A stretch of DNA of 64,000 nt from positions 248,001 through 312,000 of the forward strand of contig PDZS01000001.1 in NCBI GenBank assembly GCA_002753225.1, written 5' to 3'. A program made the translations under genes and the position numbers. Of this stretch, positions 53,952-63,355 are shown piece after piece. Position 1 is the stretch's first letter, and every line of letters begins with the position of its first letter. This stretch comes from Deltaproteobacteria bacterium YD0425bin51. Its GTDB lineage: Bacteria; Desulfobacterota; Desulfobacteria; Desulfobacterales; YD0425bin51. Under the pieces are notes generated by a model. That model worked only from the letters and a program-made list of their open reading frames with translations, searched no databases and was not told the origin of the DNA.

Positions 53952-55004
53952 ATGAACGAAAATATTTTAAAGTTTTCTTCTGAAGAAACAAATCCAATCT
54001 CAAGTTATAGTATGCCCATTGATGAAGAACCAGAGATGCTCTCCCTTCGTCCTAAAAGAATATGTGAATATATTGGACAGCCAGAAATAATTGAAACCCT
54101 TACAATAGCAATTGAGGCTGCCCGGAAAAGAAAAGAACCATTAGATCACGTTCTCTTCCATGGACCTCCTGGTCTTGGAAAAACAACTTTAGCCTACATT
54201 ATTTCAAATGAAATGGGGACTAATTTAACAGTAACATCAGGGCCAGCTCTTGAAAAAGGGGGGGATTTAGTTGGAATTTTAACTCATCTGGATGAGGCTT
54301 CTTTATTATTTATTGATGAAATCCATAGGACACCAAAACCTGTTGAGGAATTTCTTTATCCTGCAATGGAAGATTTTTCAATAGATGTTGTTTTTGATAA
54401 GGGAGTTCATGCTAGAAGCCATAAATTTCGTTTAAATAGATTTACATTAGTTGGAGCAACTACTCGCGTTGGATTGCTTTCTGCACCACTTAGAGATAGA
54501 TTTGGAATATTTAGAAGCTTAGATTTTTATAGTGACGAAAACCTTGTAAGAATAGCAACGAGATCTGCTGAACTGCTTAATGTAAAAATTAACACAGAGG
54601 CAGCTTTTGAACTTGCAAAAAGATCAAGAGGTACGCCTAGAATTGTAAATAGGCTTCTTAAAAGGGTAAGAGATTATGCAGAAGTTCGTGCAGATGGAAT
54701 AATTGATAAAAAAATTGTAAATTCTGCTCTGTCTCTTGAAGGAGTTGATGAGAAAGGACTCACAAATTTAGATAGGCATTATCTAAAGACTATAATTGAA
54801 TTTTATAATGGAGGACCTGTAGGGATAGAGGCTATTGCCGCTACTCTTCAGGAAGAATCAGATACGCTGGTTGATGTTATAGAGCCTTATCTTTTAAAAA
54901 TTGGATTTGTAACAAGAACTCAATCAGGACGAAGAGCCTCAGAAAAAGCATATAGACACCTTGGAATTGGGGTTCAAAGCATGCAAAGAAAAATGTTTAA
55001 ATAA
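53952..55004 (+). CDS. ruvB: Holliday junction DNA helicase subunit RuvB
   Basis: 350-residue AAA+ motor. Walker A GPPGLGKT (71-78), Walker B LLFIDEIH (118-125), sensor 1 GATTR (168-172), arginine finger region RDRFG, and the C-terminal winged-helix DNA-binding domain ([12 protein letters not shown]...). It drives branch migration as a hexamer around DNA arms next to RuvA. The N-terminal extension of about 25 residues before [12 protein letters not shown] is somewhat longer than in E. coli. Confidence 0.96.
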   Translation: MNENILKFSSEETNPISSYSMPIDEEPEMLSLRPKRICEYIGQPEIIETLTIAIEAARKRKEPLDHVLFHGPPGLGKTTLAYIISNEMGTNLTVTSGPALEKGGDLVGILTHLDEASLLFIDEIHRTPKPVEEFLYPAMEDFSIDVVFDKGVHARSHKFRLNRFTLVGATTRVGLLSAPLRDRFGIFRSLDFYSDENLVRIATRSAELLNVKINTEAAFELAKRSRGTPRIVNRLLKRVRDYAEVRADGIIDKKIVNSALSLEGVDEKGLTNLDRHYLKTIIEFYNGGPVGIEAIAATLQEESDTLVDVIEPYLLKIGFVTRTQSGRRASEKAYRHLGIGVQSMQRKMFK

Positions 55005-55010
55005 ATAATT

Positions 55011-55826
55011 ATGATTGCACTATACACTGATTTCGGACTTAAAGATGAATATGTAGGACTCATGAAAGGAGTTATTTTATCCATAAATCCTAAAGCCCAA
55101 ATAGTAGATATAACTCACTATATATATCCTCAAGATGTCGTTTTAGGAGCATATATTTTAAAATCTTCATATAAATATTGTCCTAAGGGAACTATTCATC
55201 TTGCAGTTGTTGATCCTGGAGTGGGAAGCAATAGGGCAATAATTGCTTTTGAAATGAACGGACATAAATTTTTAGCACCTGATAATGGAATATGTACGCT
55301 CCTTGCAATGGAGCATAAGTTTGATTCAATCGTTAAAGTTCAAAATTCTAAGTTTTTTTTAGATTCTATAAGCACAACTTTTCATGGTAGAGATATTTTT
55401 GCTCCAGTTGCAGCTCATATGTCAAAAGGACTCAAAATTAAAGAATTAGGACATGAGATTGATAAAAAAGATATTACGCTGCTTTCAATTCCATATCCCA
55501 CAATTTCTAAAGAAGGAATACTTTATGGCAATATTATATCAATAGACCACTTTGGGAATTTGATAACAAATATAGATTCATATACTCTTGGAAATTTTTG
55601 TGGCAGTTATGCTAAAAATATAGAAATCAATCTTTCAGAAATAAAGATATTAGGGCTTTCAAAGAATTATCAAACGGTAAAAAAAGGCTTTCCACTTGCA
55701 ATTATTAATAGTCAGGGGTATCTTGAGATTGCTTTGTATTGTGGCAATGCTCAAGAATATTTTAATGTCAAAAAAGATGATATTTTAAAAGTTTATACTT
55801 ATGAGATGGACACTTTTACTAGTTAG
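55011..55826 (+). CDS. S-adenosylmethionine hydrolase (DUF62, adenosine-forming)
   Basis: 271 residues of the SAM hydroxide adenosyltransferase/fluorinase-like family. The N-terminal domain begins IALYTDFGLKDEYVG and contains IVDITHYI, VVDPGVGS and APDNG, the residues that bind SAM and activate water; the C-terminal beta-barrel domain includes IISIDHFGNLITNI. The family splits SAM to adenosine and methionine; its cellular purpose is unclear. It starts 6 bases after ruvB and overlaps the next gene by 26 bases. Confidence 0.93.
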   Translation: MIALYTDFGLKDEYVGLMKGVILSINPKAQIVDITHYIYPQDVVLGAYILKSSYKYCPKGTIHLAVVDPGVGSNRAIIAFEMNGHKFLAPDNGICTLLAMEHKFDSIVKVQNSKFFLDSISTTFHGRDIFAPVAAHMSKGLKIKELGHEIDKKDITLLSIPYPTISKEGILYGNIISIDHFGNLITNIDSYTLGNFCGSYAKNIEINLSEIKILGLSKNYQTVKKGFPLAIINSQGYLEIALYCGNAQEYFNVKKDDILKVYTYEMDTFTS

Positions 55827-56556
55827 AGATGATGGCAAGCTACTTAAAATTACATGGCTGAGATCATTTATCTTTATATTTTTTATTGTACTTTTTCCAG
55901 TATCTTTCATATCTGCTATCTATTTTTATAATTTCATAACAGATGAAAATAAAAGGCTAAGTAGTGATATAAATACACTAAATCAAGAGATAAAGATTTT
56001 AAAAAATGAAAAAGATATATTAATGGCTAAAGTAGTTTTAACTGAATCCAAAGGTAGTCATTCAAAAAAATATACGAAAGATCCTTTTAGTACTTCTTTA
56101 ATCACAATGAGCGGACTTTTAGACGTTAATGAAAATATAGATTTTGGTTTTTCTAAAGAAGCTATACCCAAAAAAGAGATAGAGATAGAGAAAAAAGAAG
56201 ATAAAACCCCAAATATTATTATTGATAATTTTTCAGTGTCATATGAAAAAAGGAAAAAAAATTTAAAAGTTAACTTTAATATTAAAAAAGAGGAAACAAT
56301 AGATAAAAAGTTAGCTATTTATTGTTTTGTTATGTTAAATGCTGAAAACAAGACAATAATTATACCCAATGTAGATTTAATAGATGAAAAACCTTCAAAA
56401 GTGAATACTGGGAAAAGATTATCGCTGAATAAAGATAATCATGTTACTTTTAAGGTAAAGGCTCAATCTGGTTATAAAGATTTTAAGTCTGCAACAGTAT
56501 TTTTATTTGATAAAGAAGAAAATTTAATTTTTGAGAAAAAGATGGTAGTGCATTAA
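55801..56556 (+). CDS. Membrane coiled-coil protein sharing its C-terminal domain with the adjacent bactofilin
   Basis: 251 residues. A short cytoplasmic N-terminus (MRWTLLLVRDDGK), a membrane helix (about 21-44), a coiled coil (47-83), a Lys/Glu-rich linker, then a beta-rich domain (138-250) that is about two-thirds identical to residues 144-256 of the next gene's product. The N-terminal layout resembles the membrane/coiled-coil part of M23 peptidases that often neighbour bactofilins, but no peptidase domain is present. I infer a membrane tether or receptor for the bactofilin polymer. It overlaps the SAM hydrolase gene by 26 bases and ends 2 bases before the bactofilin gene. I do not recognise the C-terminal domain. 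Confidence 0.75.
   Translation: MRWTLLLVRDDGKLLKITWLRSFIFIFFIVLFPVSFISAIYFYNFITDENKRLSSDINTLNQEIKILKNEKDILMAKVVLTESKGSHSKKYTKDPFSTSLITMSGLLDVNENIDFGFSKEAIPKKEIEIEKKEDKTPNIIIDNFSVSYEKRKKNLKVNFNIKKEETIDKKLAIYCFVMLNAENKTIIIPNVDLIDEKPSKVNTGKRLSLNKDNHVTFKVKAQSGYKDFKSATVFLFDKEENLIFEKKMVVH
56212..56550 (+). repeat. First copy of the shared C-terminal domain
   Basis: Encodes residues 138-250, beginning NIIIDNFSVSYEK and ending LIFEKKMVV. The second copy lies at 56988-57326. The two align over the whole 113 residues with no length difference. Confidence 0.85.
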
Positions 56557-56558
56557 TT

Positions 56559-57332
56559 ATGATGAGAAAATCAAAAGTTTTTTCCATTATTGATAATGGA
56601 ACAGAGATTGAGGGAAAGATATCTACAACGGGTCGTCTTATTATTAAAGGAAAAGTTTCTGGCACTCTGTTTGCTGAAAATGTTGTTGTTGCCAAAGAAG
56701 GTTCCCTTAAAGGCGATGTAAAGGCTCATAATATTAATATCGCAGGATTTTTTGATGGAAATGCAGACGTTATAAATGAAATATCTGTTCTTTCAACAGG
56801 GAGTTGTTTGGGAAAAGTTTCATGCAAAAAAATAGATGTAGAGGTTCATGGAGTTTTAAATGCTGAGGTTTCTTGCACAGAAATAGAACCATCAGTAAGT
56901 CCTGTTCTGTATTTGAAGGATATTAAAAAAAATTCTAAAGAAGCTTTACCAAAAAAAGAAATAGAAAAGAAAGAAACTCAAACTAAAAATATTATTATTG
57001 ATAATTTTTCAATATCATACGAAAAAAAAAGAAAAGATTTAAAAGTTAGCTTTAATATAAAAAAAGAAGAAAAAACAGATGAAAAAATGACAATCTATGT
57101 TTTTGTTGTTTTAAAAACTGAAAAGAATATTATATCTATACCAAATGTATCTATAAAAGATGGAAAACCTTCAACAGTAATAAATGGTAAAAGAGTATCT
57201 TTTCATAAATCTAATAATGTTATTTTTAATGTAAAGACTGAATTAGAAGCTAAAGAGTTCAATTCTGCAACAATATTTTTATTTGATACAGAAGAAAAAT
57301 TGATTTTTGAAAAAAAAATATTAGTGACTTAA
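56559..57332 (+). CDS. Bactofilin with extra C-terminal domain
   Basis: 257 residues. Residues 8-105 form the bactofilin beta-helix, with GTEIEGKISTTGRLIIKGKV, then repeated short hydrophobic/glycine turns (VVVAKEGSLKGDVKAHNI, ISVLSTGSCLGKVSC). Bactofilins self-assemble into nucleotide-free filaments on the inner membrane that position cell-wall enzymes. Unusually, a linker (110-143) leads to a domain (144-256) also present in the membrane protein just upstream. The gene overlaps the convergent CYTH gene by 12 bases. Confidence 0.9.
   Translation: MMRKSKVFSIIDNGTEIEGKISTTGRLIIKGKVSGTLFAENVVVAKEGSLKGDVKAHNINIAGFFDGNADVINEISVLSTGSCLGKVSCKKIDVEVHGVLNAEVSCTEIEPSVSPVLYLKDIKKNSKEALPKKEIEKKETQTKNIIIDNFSISYEKKRKDLKVSFNIKKEEKTDEKMTIYVFVVLKTEKNIISIPNVSIKDGKPSTVINGKRVSFHKSNNVIFNVKTELEAKEFNSATIFLFDTEEKLIFEKKILVT
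56988..57326 (+). repeat. Second copy of the shared C-terminal domain
   Basis: Encodes residues 144-256 of the bactofilin, from NIIIDNFSISYEK to LIFEKKILV, matching the copy at 56212-56550. DNA similarity is also evident (for example attattattgataatttttca in both), so the duplication within the operon is not ancient or has been homogenised. Confidence 0.85.
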
Positions 57333-57935
57333 CATATCAATAAAAATAGAGGATAAATCTTTAGAATATATGTTTTTGAAGTTGTCAAAAGTTACATCTG
57401 AAAACAATAAATTCATTTTTTTTTTTATCAATTCAAAAAGTTCAAGGTAATTAAATAGAATTTTTTCTTTCCATTCTAACCCTAATTCTGAGCTTAATTT
57501 TTTGATATTTTCCTCGCTTCCTTCTATTTCTATAAAATTACCAAAAGGGAGTATATCAAGACATATCATTGTATCGTTTAATATGAATGTTTCACGCCAT
57601 TTCTCATATTTTTGCTCTTGATGAAATCCAAGGGATTCTATAATAAGACACATAGTTGAAAAATCATTTACTTCAACTTCTAATTCTTTTAATATTTTAA
57701 AATTGGGGTTTGAAAAAGGTGGTGGAGACTTGAATGTAAGAGTTGTTCTTTTGTCTTTACGAAGTCTAAGTAAACATTTTTTTTTTTTCAACGTTTTATT
57801 TTTATCTTCAAATCGAATATTAGTTTCAAAAATTTTACCATCAACAGATTGTCCAGCAATTTTAAGAATATGGTTGCGAATAATGTCAATATTAGTTAAA
57901 TAAAATTTTACTTCTATCTCTAAATGGTTCATCAT
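57321..57935 (-). CDS. CYTH-domain protein (class IV adenylate cyclase/ThTPase-like)
   Basis: 204 residues. Begins with the CYTH signature EIEVKF, followed by alternating charged strands LLRLRKD, TLTFKSPP, LKELEVEV, then KWRETFILNDTMICLDILPFGNFIEIEGSEE. These line the triphosphate tunnel. Members include CyaB-type adenylate cyclases, thiamine triphosphatases and inorganic triphosphatases; the substrate cannot be told from sequence. The last 35 residues are an added tail. Either of two adjacent ATGs could be the start. It lies alone between plus-strand genes. Confidence 0.85.
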   Translation of the reverse strand: MMNHLEIEVKFYLTNIDIIRNHILKIAGQSVDGKIFETNIRFEDKNKTLKKKKCLLRLRKDKRTTLTFKSPPPFSNPNFKILKELEVEVNDFSTMCLIIESLGFHQEQKYEKWRETFILNDTMICLDILPFGNFIEIEGSEENIKKLSSELGLEWKEKILFNYLELFELIKKKMNLLFSDVTFDNFKNIYSKDLSSIFIDMLSH

Positions 57936-57972
57936 AAAATTATAAAAGAAAAAAAGTTTTTATTCAATAATT

Positions 57973-60573
57973 ATGAATAATTTAAATTATAGAGTCTTAA
58001 TTGTTGAAGATTCACAAACAATGAGGGCTATTTGTTTTAAAATGTTAAGCAAAGAAGGCTTTTCATGCAATGCCGCAAATACGGCTGAGGAAGCATGGGA
58101 AATTTTAAATGAGGCATATAAAAATCGGAATCCTTTTTCTGCAATTCTATTAGATTTAGTTTTACCAAAAATGACTGGGAATCAGCTTTTAGAAAAAATT
58201 TTAAATAATAATAGATTTGAATCCCTTGCTATTGTTATTTTTACTGATCGTCCAGATGAAGAAACATGGCGGTTAGCTTTAGGGAAAAAGAATTGTGATA
58301 TTCAATTAAAAGCTGATATTGAACTTTTACCTTTGCGGATGCGTAAATTTTTGAATTTATGTTTTTCTGATTTTTCTAGTAATTTGCCACTCATAAATAC
58401 TAAAGCTTTTGCAAATTTTGGGCAAGGAGAAAAGATCATCCTTGTCGATGACTCACCTACAGTATGCGCTAAATACTCAAATTTACTTAAAGAAGCAGGA
58501 TATGACGTTATTATTGCTAGTTCCATTAGTACAGGATATGAATTAGCTTTGAAAGAGAAACCAATGCTTGCAATAATTGATTACTATATGCCTGGTGGTA
58601 ATGGAGATGAACTATGCAGAATGCTAAGATCAGATTCAAGAACTCAGGACATTGCAGTAGTTATGTTTTCTCAAAGAAAGGACTTAATAGAAAAGGCGCT
58701 TCAGGTTGGAGCAATGGATTTAATATACAAAGACGATCCTATGAATATTTTTATTATGAGGATTGGCTCAATAATGCAGGTTATTAGATCTCAGCGTACT
58801 ACTACTCGTTTGGATATTTTATATAGAGCGACAGAAGCATTAGGGATTGGTGTAATGCTGAAAAAAGGAAATTCGCTTACATCTTTTAACGTGACAATGG
58901 ATACTTTTGCTAAAACTTGTCAGGGACTTTCAACTTTTGATACAACAGATGATAAAAGCTCATCTTTGCATATTAATGATATTTTGGGAAAAGATCGTTA
59001 TTTTGAGCTTATGTTACTAAAAGTAAATGAACAAGATAACGCAATACTTGTTCAGGAAGTAACTGAACGTAAAAGATGGGAAAAGGAGTTGGAGCTTTCA
59101 AAAGAAGCCGCTGAAGCTGCAAGTAAAGCTAAAAGTGAATTTTTGGCAAATATGAGCCATGAAATCAGAACCCCAATGAATGCCATAATTGGTATGACTG
59201 AATTACTATGGGACACTAATCTAACACATGAACAAAAAAAGTATGTTCATGTTTTTAAGACAGCAGGAGAATCTCTTTTAAATATAATAAATGATATCTT
59301 AGATATATCTAAAATTGAAGAAGGGCAGTTAGAAATAGATAATGTGCCTTTTAACCTAAAAAATTTAATAGAAAAAACTTGTGAAACAATGAAAGTTAGG
59401 GCTAGTGCTAAAAATATAGATTTACTATATGACTTATCGCCTAATATTAATTTAAATCTTATAGGAGATCCATACAGGCTCAGGCAAATTTTATATAATC
59501 TTATTAGTAATGCCATTAAATTTACAGATAAGGGTTATATTATTGTAAAAGCAATTGAAGATTTCACAAAGATTGATAAAAATAAACAAGTAATAGTTTT
59601 TTCTGTTACAGATACAGGTACTGGCATACCAGAAGATAAATTAAATCTGATTTTTGAACGTTTCAGTCAGGGAGATGCCTCTCCTAGCAAAAAGTATGGA
59701 GGTACTGGGCTTGGTTTAAATATTTGTAAAAGTCTTGTTGAACTTATGGATGGGAATATAAGTGTTTCAAGTAAAATTGGTGAGGGAAGTACTTTTACTT
59801 TTAGAGCAAAATTTGAAATAGATTTAACAGGAAATTCTTGTTTAATAGAAGAAAAAACCACAGGTCCCATCTTCTGTGAAGAGTTATCTCCAGCTGATAT
59901 TTTACTTATAGAAGATTCAGAATTTAATAGACTTCTAATAATTGAGTATCTTAAAAAATATCCTATTAAGCTTGATATAGCTCTAAATGGAAAAGAAGGA
60001 TTAGAAAAATTTAAATCTCAAAAGTTTGATATAATATTTATGGATATACAAATGCCTGTCATGGATGGGTATGAAGCAACACGAGAAATACGAAAATATG
60101 AAAAAGAGAATAATTTACCTTCTATTCCTATAATAGCCATGAGCGCTTATGCATTGAAGGATGAAATAGATAAAAGTTTAAATAGTGGATGCAATGACCA
60201 TGTAACAAAGCCAATTTTAAAAAAAACACTTATAAATATAATAAAAAAGTATAATACTGCAAAAATTGAAAAAAATAAGTCCATAATTGTTAGACCAGAT
60301 CCAGAGCTTGCTGATTATGTTATTTCTTACAAGGAGTCTGTCTTAAAAAATATTTTAATAATTCAAAAATCAATAAAATCAAATGATTATGAAATAATTA
60401 AGACGTTATCTCATAGAATGAAAGGGGAGGGTGAAGCTTATGGGTTTAAAGAAGTTAGTACTATAGGCGCAAAAATGCACGATGCAGCAAAAAATAAAAA
60501 TATGATTACAATTGAAAAATTAAATGATGAATTGATAGATTATATAAATAGAGTTGAAATTGTTTTCTCATAA
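57973..60573 (+). CDS. Hybrid histidine kinase (REC-REC-HK-REC-Hpt)
   Basis: 866 residues with no membrane helix. REC-1 (about 6-125, D61), REC-2 (about 153-272, D203), a degenerate PAS-like stretch (about 280-365), HisKA with FLANMSHEIRTPMN (H396), HATPase with N513 in LISNAIKFTD, DTGTGIPED and GGTGLGL, REC-3 (about 641-760, D691) and Hpt (about 775-866, H814 in SHRMKGEGEA). All phosphorelay residues are present, so the protein contains an entire internal relay. Cytoplasmic location and two N-terminal receivers mean input probably comes from other kinases. The next gene is another REC-kinase 18 bases away. Confidence 0.94.
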   Translation: MNNLNYRVLIVEDSQTMRAICFKMLSKEGFSCNAANTAEEAWEILNEAYKNRNPFSAILLDLVLPKMTGNQLLEKILNNNRFESLAIVIFTDRPDEETWRLALGKKNCDIQLKADIELLPLRMRKFLNLCFSDFSSNLPLINTKAFANFGQGEKIILVDDSPTVCAKYSNLLKEAGYDVIIASSISTGYELALKEKPMLAIIDYYMPGGNGDELCRMLRSDSRTQDIAVVMFSQRKDLIEKALQVGAMDLIYKDDPMNIFIMRIGSIMQVIRSQRTTTRLDILYRATEALGIGVMLKKGNSLTSFNVTMDTFAKTCQGLSTFDTTDDKSSSLHINDILGKDRYFELMLLKVNEQDNAILVQEVTERKRWEKELELSKEAAEAASKAKSEFLANMSHEIRTPMNAIIGMTELLWDTNLTHEQKKYVHVFKTAGESLLNIINDILDISKIEEGQLEIDNVPFNLKNLIEKTCETMKVRASAKNIDLLYDLSPNINLNLIGDPYRLRQILYNLISNAIKFTDKGYIIVKAIEDFTKIDKNKQVIVFSVTDTGTGIPEDKLNLIFERFSQGDASPSKKYGGTGLGLNICKSLVELMDGNISVSSKIGEGSTFTFRAKFEIDLTGNSCLIEEKTTGPIFCEELSPADILLIEDSEFNRLLIIEYLKKYPIKLDIALNGKEGLEKFKSQKFDIIFMDIQMPVMDGYEATREIRKYEKENNLPSIPIIAMSAYALKDEIDKSLNSGCNDHVTKPILKKTLINIIKKYNTAKIEKNKSIIVRPDPELADYVISYKESVLKNILIIQKSIKSNDYEIIKTLSHRMKGEGEAYGFKEVSTIGAKMHDAAKNKNMITIEKLNDELIDYINRVEIVFS

Positions 60574-60591
60574 TAAGAAAGAATAAAAAAC

Positions 60592-61755
60592 ATGGCAATT
60601 CTAATAGTTGATGATTCGAGAGAATCACAGATAATAATAGAACACTTTCTTAAGGCAGAAGGATATAATCAAATAATATCTTTTGGAAACGGCAATGATG
60701 CTTTTTCTTTTCTTAAGGATAATTTTAATAAAGTAGATCTTATTTTAATGGATATAAATATGCCTGATATTGACGGCATTGAAGCTACTCGTTTAATTAA
60801 AGGAAATCTTGAATTTAAAGATATTCCGATAATTATTGTTACAGTATTAGATACTAAAATAAGCTTAGAAGAGGCTTTTAATGCAGGAGCTATTGATTAT
60901 ATAACAAAACCCATCAGTAGAGTTGAGTTAAAATGCAGGGTTAAATCTATACTTAAATTCAAATATGAAATGGACTGCCGTAAAAAAAGAGAGTCAGAGC
61001 TTCAAAAAGAGGTAGAAGCTCATAATATAGCTAAAGAAGAACTTTTAAGAATAAAAAATCTTGAATCTATTGGTTTCCTAGCCGGCGGTATCGCCCATGA
61101 TTATAATAATATCTTAACTGCAATAATGGGAGGGATAACTCTTGCAAAGCTATATTTAAAACAAGAAGATAAGGCTGTTCAACCACTCATAAAAGCTGAA
61201 GATTCTATATTGCGAGCAAAAGAATTGACAGAACAATTACTTACTTTTGCAAAAGGTGGATTACCTATAAAGAGGCCTACTCAAATTTCAAGTATTTTTA
61301 AAAAAGCTATTAAATCTATATCAGATATTTCAGCAAATATTAACTATGTAGTATCAATAGGAAAAGATATTTGGTTTATAAATGCGGATTATATCCAAAT
61401 TAGCAATGTTTTCAAACATCTATTAACAAATGCAGTTGAAGCAATGCCTTTAGGAGGAACTGTTTATATTAATGTTGAAAATATAGTTTTAGAGTTCCCT
61501 AACCCATTTTTACTTGAGAGTGGCAGATACTTAAAAATTTCAATTAAAGATCAAGGCAAGGGTATAACTAAAGAAATTTATAATAAGATTTTTGATCCTT
61601 ATTTTACAACAAAAGATAGAGGTATAGATAAAGGAATAGGACTTGGATTATCAATTTGCTATTCAATTATAAAGAAGCATGATGGTTGTATAACTTTTGA
61701 ATCAAATGATGGAGCAGGTACAACATTTTTTGTATATCTACCTGCTGCTTTATAG
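60592..61755 (+). CDS. Response regulator-histidine kinase
   Basis: 387 residues: receiver (3-120) with D7/D8, phospho-acceptor D54 (LILMDINMPDIDG) and K106 (TKPIS); a coiled linker (125-155); HisKA of the GGIAHDYNNILTAIMG type (H169), common in Desulfobacterota; HATPase domain with NAVEAM, DQGKGI and GIGLGLSICYSI. It has no membrane segment and no PAS domain, so it presumably receives phosphate or a signal from a partner such as the hybrid kinase just upstream. It ends 13 bases before the MetX-like hydrolase gene. Confidence 0.93.
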   Translation: MAILIVDDSRESQIIIEHFLKAEGYNQIISFGNGNDAFSFLKDNFNKVDLILMDINMPDIDGIEATRLIKGNLEFKDIPIIIVTVLDTKISLEEAFNAGAIDYITKPISRVELKCRVKSILKFKYEMDCRKKRESELQKEVEAHNIAKEELLRIKNLESIGFLAGGIAHDYNNILTAIMGGITLAKLYLKQEDKAVQPLIKAEDSILRAKELTEQLLTFAKGGLPIKRPTQISSIFKKAIKSISDISANINYVVSIGKDIWFINADYIQISNVFKHLLTNAVEAMPLGGTVYINVENIVLEFPNPFLLESGRYLKISIKDQGKGITKEIYNKIFDPYFTTKDRGIDKGIGLGLSICYSIIKKHDGCITFESNDGAGTTFFVYLPAAL

Positions 61756-61768
61756 AAAAGGTCTATTG

Positions 61769-62818
61769 ATGAATTTTATAATTCGTATAACTACTATGGT
61801 ATTAATAATAATATATTTTTTGAGTTCTAAAGCCTTTACAAAAGACATTTCTTCCTTTGCAGAATTAGGTGATTATACTTTGGAAAATGGGGAAGTTATT
61901 CGTGATTGCATATTAGGTTATAGAACCTTCGGGAATTTGAATTCAGATAAATCTAATGCAGTATTGTTTCCAACATGGCTAGTTGGAACAAGTAAGGATC
62001 TTTCTGATCTTGGAATTATAGGGCAAGGAAAAATGGCTGACAGTTCTAAATATTTTATTATTGCAGTTGATGCCTTAGGTAATGGCGTTTCTTCTTCTCC
62101 ATCAAATAGTAAATATCAACAAGGGAAAACATTTCCACAGTTTACAATTAATGACATTGTAAAGACTCAGTATGTTTTAATAACAAAACATCTTAAAATA
62201 CAACATCTTTTTGGAATAATTGGTATCTCAATGGGAGGTATGACAACTCTTCAATGGATGGTTTCCTATCCAGGATTTATGGAAAAAGCTGTTGCTATTG
62301 CTGCTTCACCCCGTCTTACTTCTTATGATTTGCTATTATTGCAAGCTGAACTTAGCGCTATCGAATCATCCTCTATCTGCGGTGAAAAAGGAAAAAACAA
62401 CGCAATGAAGACAGTAGCCGCTATACATACTCTGCATTCAAGAACACCCGGTTATATTCTGACTAATACACCTCCAGAGAACTTTTCTCAATTTTTATCA
62501 TCAGCAGAAAATATTATAATGAAATATGATCCTTATAATTGGGCATGGCAATTAAAAGCTATCATGAATCATGACATTTATAAGAAATCAGGTAAATCAG
62601 AGGAACAGATAGCTAAGTTTTTAAAAATAAATAATCTGTTGATTTGGGCAGAGCAGGATAATATGATAAATCCTGAACCACTAAAGAAATTTGCGGATCT
62701 TATAAATTCTGAAACTTTTGTATTGAAAGGTAATTGCGGACATTTTGCTTTTCTTTGTGAAATAGATATGTTGAGTGAAAGAGTAAAGCGATTTTTTGAG
62801 AAAAGAAACAATTATTGA
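61769..62818 (+). CDS. Exported MetX-like alpha/beta hydrolase
   Basis: 349 residues from the ATG at 61769; this start gives a clean signal peptide (MNFIIRITTMVLIIIYFLSSKAF) and lies after the kinase stop, with AAAAGG upstream. The fold is that of the homoserine O-acetyltransferase subgroup: YRTFGNLN near the start, nucleophile elbow GISMGG (S154), acid D297 in WAEQDNM and H325 in GNCGHF. True MetX is cytoplasmic, so an exported version is probably a hydrolase or acyltransferase of other substrate range, not a methionine enzyme. It stands between signalling genes and a cytochrome gene. Confidence 0.82.
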   Translation: MNFIIRITTMVLIIIYFLSSKAFTKDISSFAELGDYTLENGEVIRDCILGYRTFGNLNSDKSNAVLFPTWLVGTSKDLSDLGIIGQGKMADSSKYFIIAVDALGNGVSSSPSNSKYQQGKTFPQFTINDIVKTQYVLITKHLKIQHLFGIIGISMGGMTTLQWMVSYPGFMEKAVAIAASPRLTSYDLLLLQAELSAIESSSICGEKGKNNAMKTVAAIHTLHSRTPGYILTNTPPENFSQFLSSAENIIMKYDPYNWAWQLKAIMNHDIYKKSGKSEEQIAKFLKINNLLIWAEQDNMINPEPLKKFADLINSETFVLKGNCGHFAFLCEIDMLSERVKRFFEKRNNY

Positions 62819-62897
62819 CAACAGATAATTTCCATTTTAAAATAGTAGAATTTATTTTTTTTAAAAAGACATTTTTTTAACTTTAACAACCCGTCTA

Positions 62898-63344
62898 ATG
62901 GATATAAATATGAAGAAGGGAAAAAAGAAGCGTATATGTTTTGCAGCAATTTTTATTATTGCTATTTTATTTATAACTTCATCTTATGTGACATCTAAAG
63001 TTGATTGTAATAGCTGCTTGGTAAAACAAAGACCTCTTGTTAGTTTCTCGCATAGTCAGCATATGAATAAGCTTGAATGTTTAGACTGTCATCATAAATA
63101 TGAAAATGGGAAAAATATTTTAGAACAACAGGAATTAGAAGGTGCTAGTTATGATGACACCATTGTATTAAATAAACCTATGGTTTCTTCTAATAAATCA
63201 GGATTTGCATGTATTTCATGCCATAATTTAAAGTCAAATATGTGTACAATGCAAGCATTCCATAAGCAGTGCATGGGTTGTCATGATAAAATGAAAAATA
63301 AAGGCTATAAACCTAATATGTGTTATGAGTGCCATAATAGTTAA
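62898..63344 (+). CDS. Tetraheme cytochrome c (class III, c3-like), membrane-anchored
   Basis: 148 residues. An N-terminal basic/hydrophobic segment (about 6-34) is a signal anchor or signal peptide. Four CxxCH sites follow: C61-H65, C105-H109, C125-H129 and C142-H146. H52, H55, H66 and H122 are available as sixth ligands, giving bis-histidine hemes as in cytochrome c3. It is a periplasmic electron carrier typical of sulfate reducers. Two ATGs (62898, 62910) are possible, neither with a good ribosome site. The next gene begins 11 bases later, which suggests co-transcription. Confidence 0.9.
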   Translation: MDINMKKGKKKRICFAAIFIIAILFITSSYVTSKVDCNSCLVKQRPLVSFSHSQHMNKLECLDCHHKYENGKNILEQQELEGASYDDTIVLNKPMVSSNKSGFACISCHNLKSNMCTMQAFHKQCMGCHDKMKNKGYKPNMCYECHNS

Positions 63345-63355
63345 AGGGAATAAAA

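Noticed and set aside
61697..61768. Longer MetX-like start at 61697
   Set aside because: It would overlap the kinase gene by 59 bases and place 24 odd residues before a clean signal peptide; ATG 61769 follows the kinase stop.
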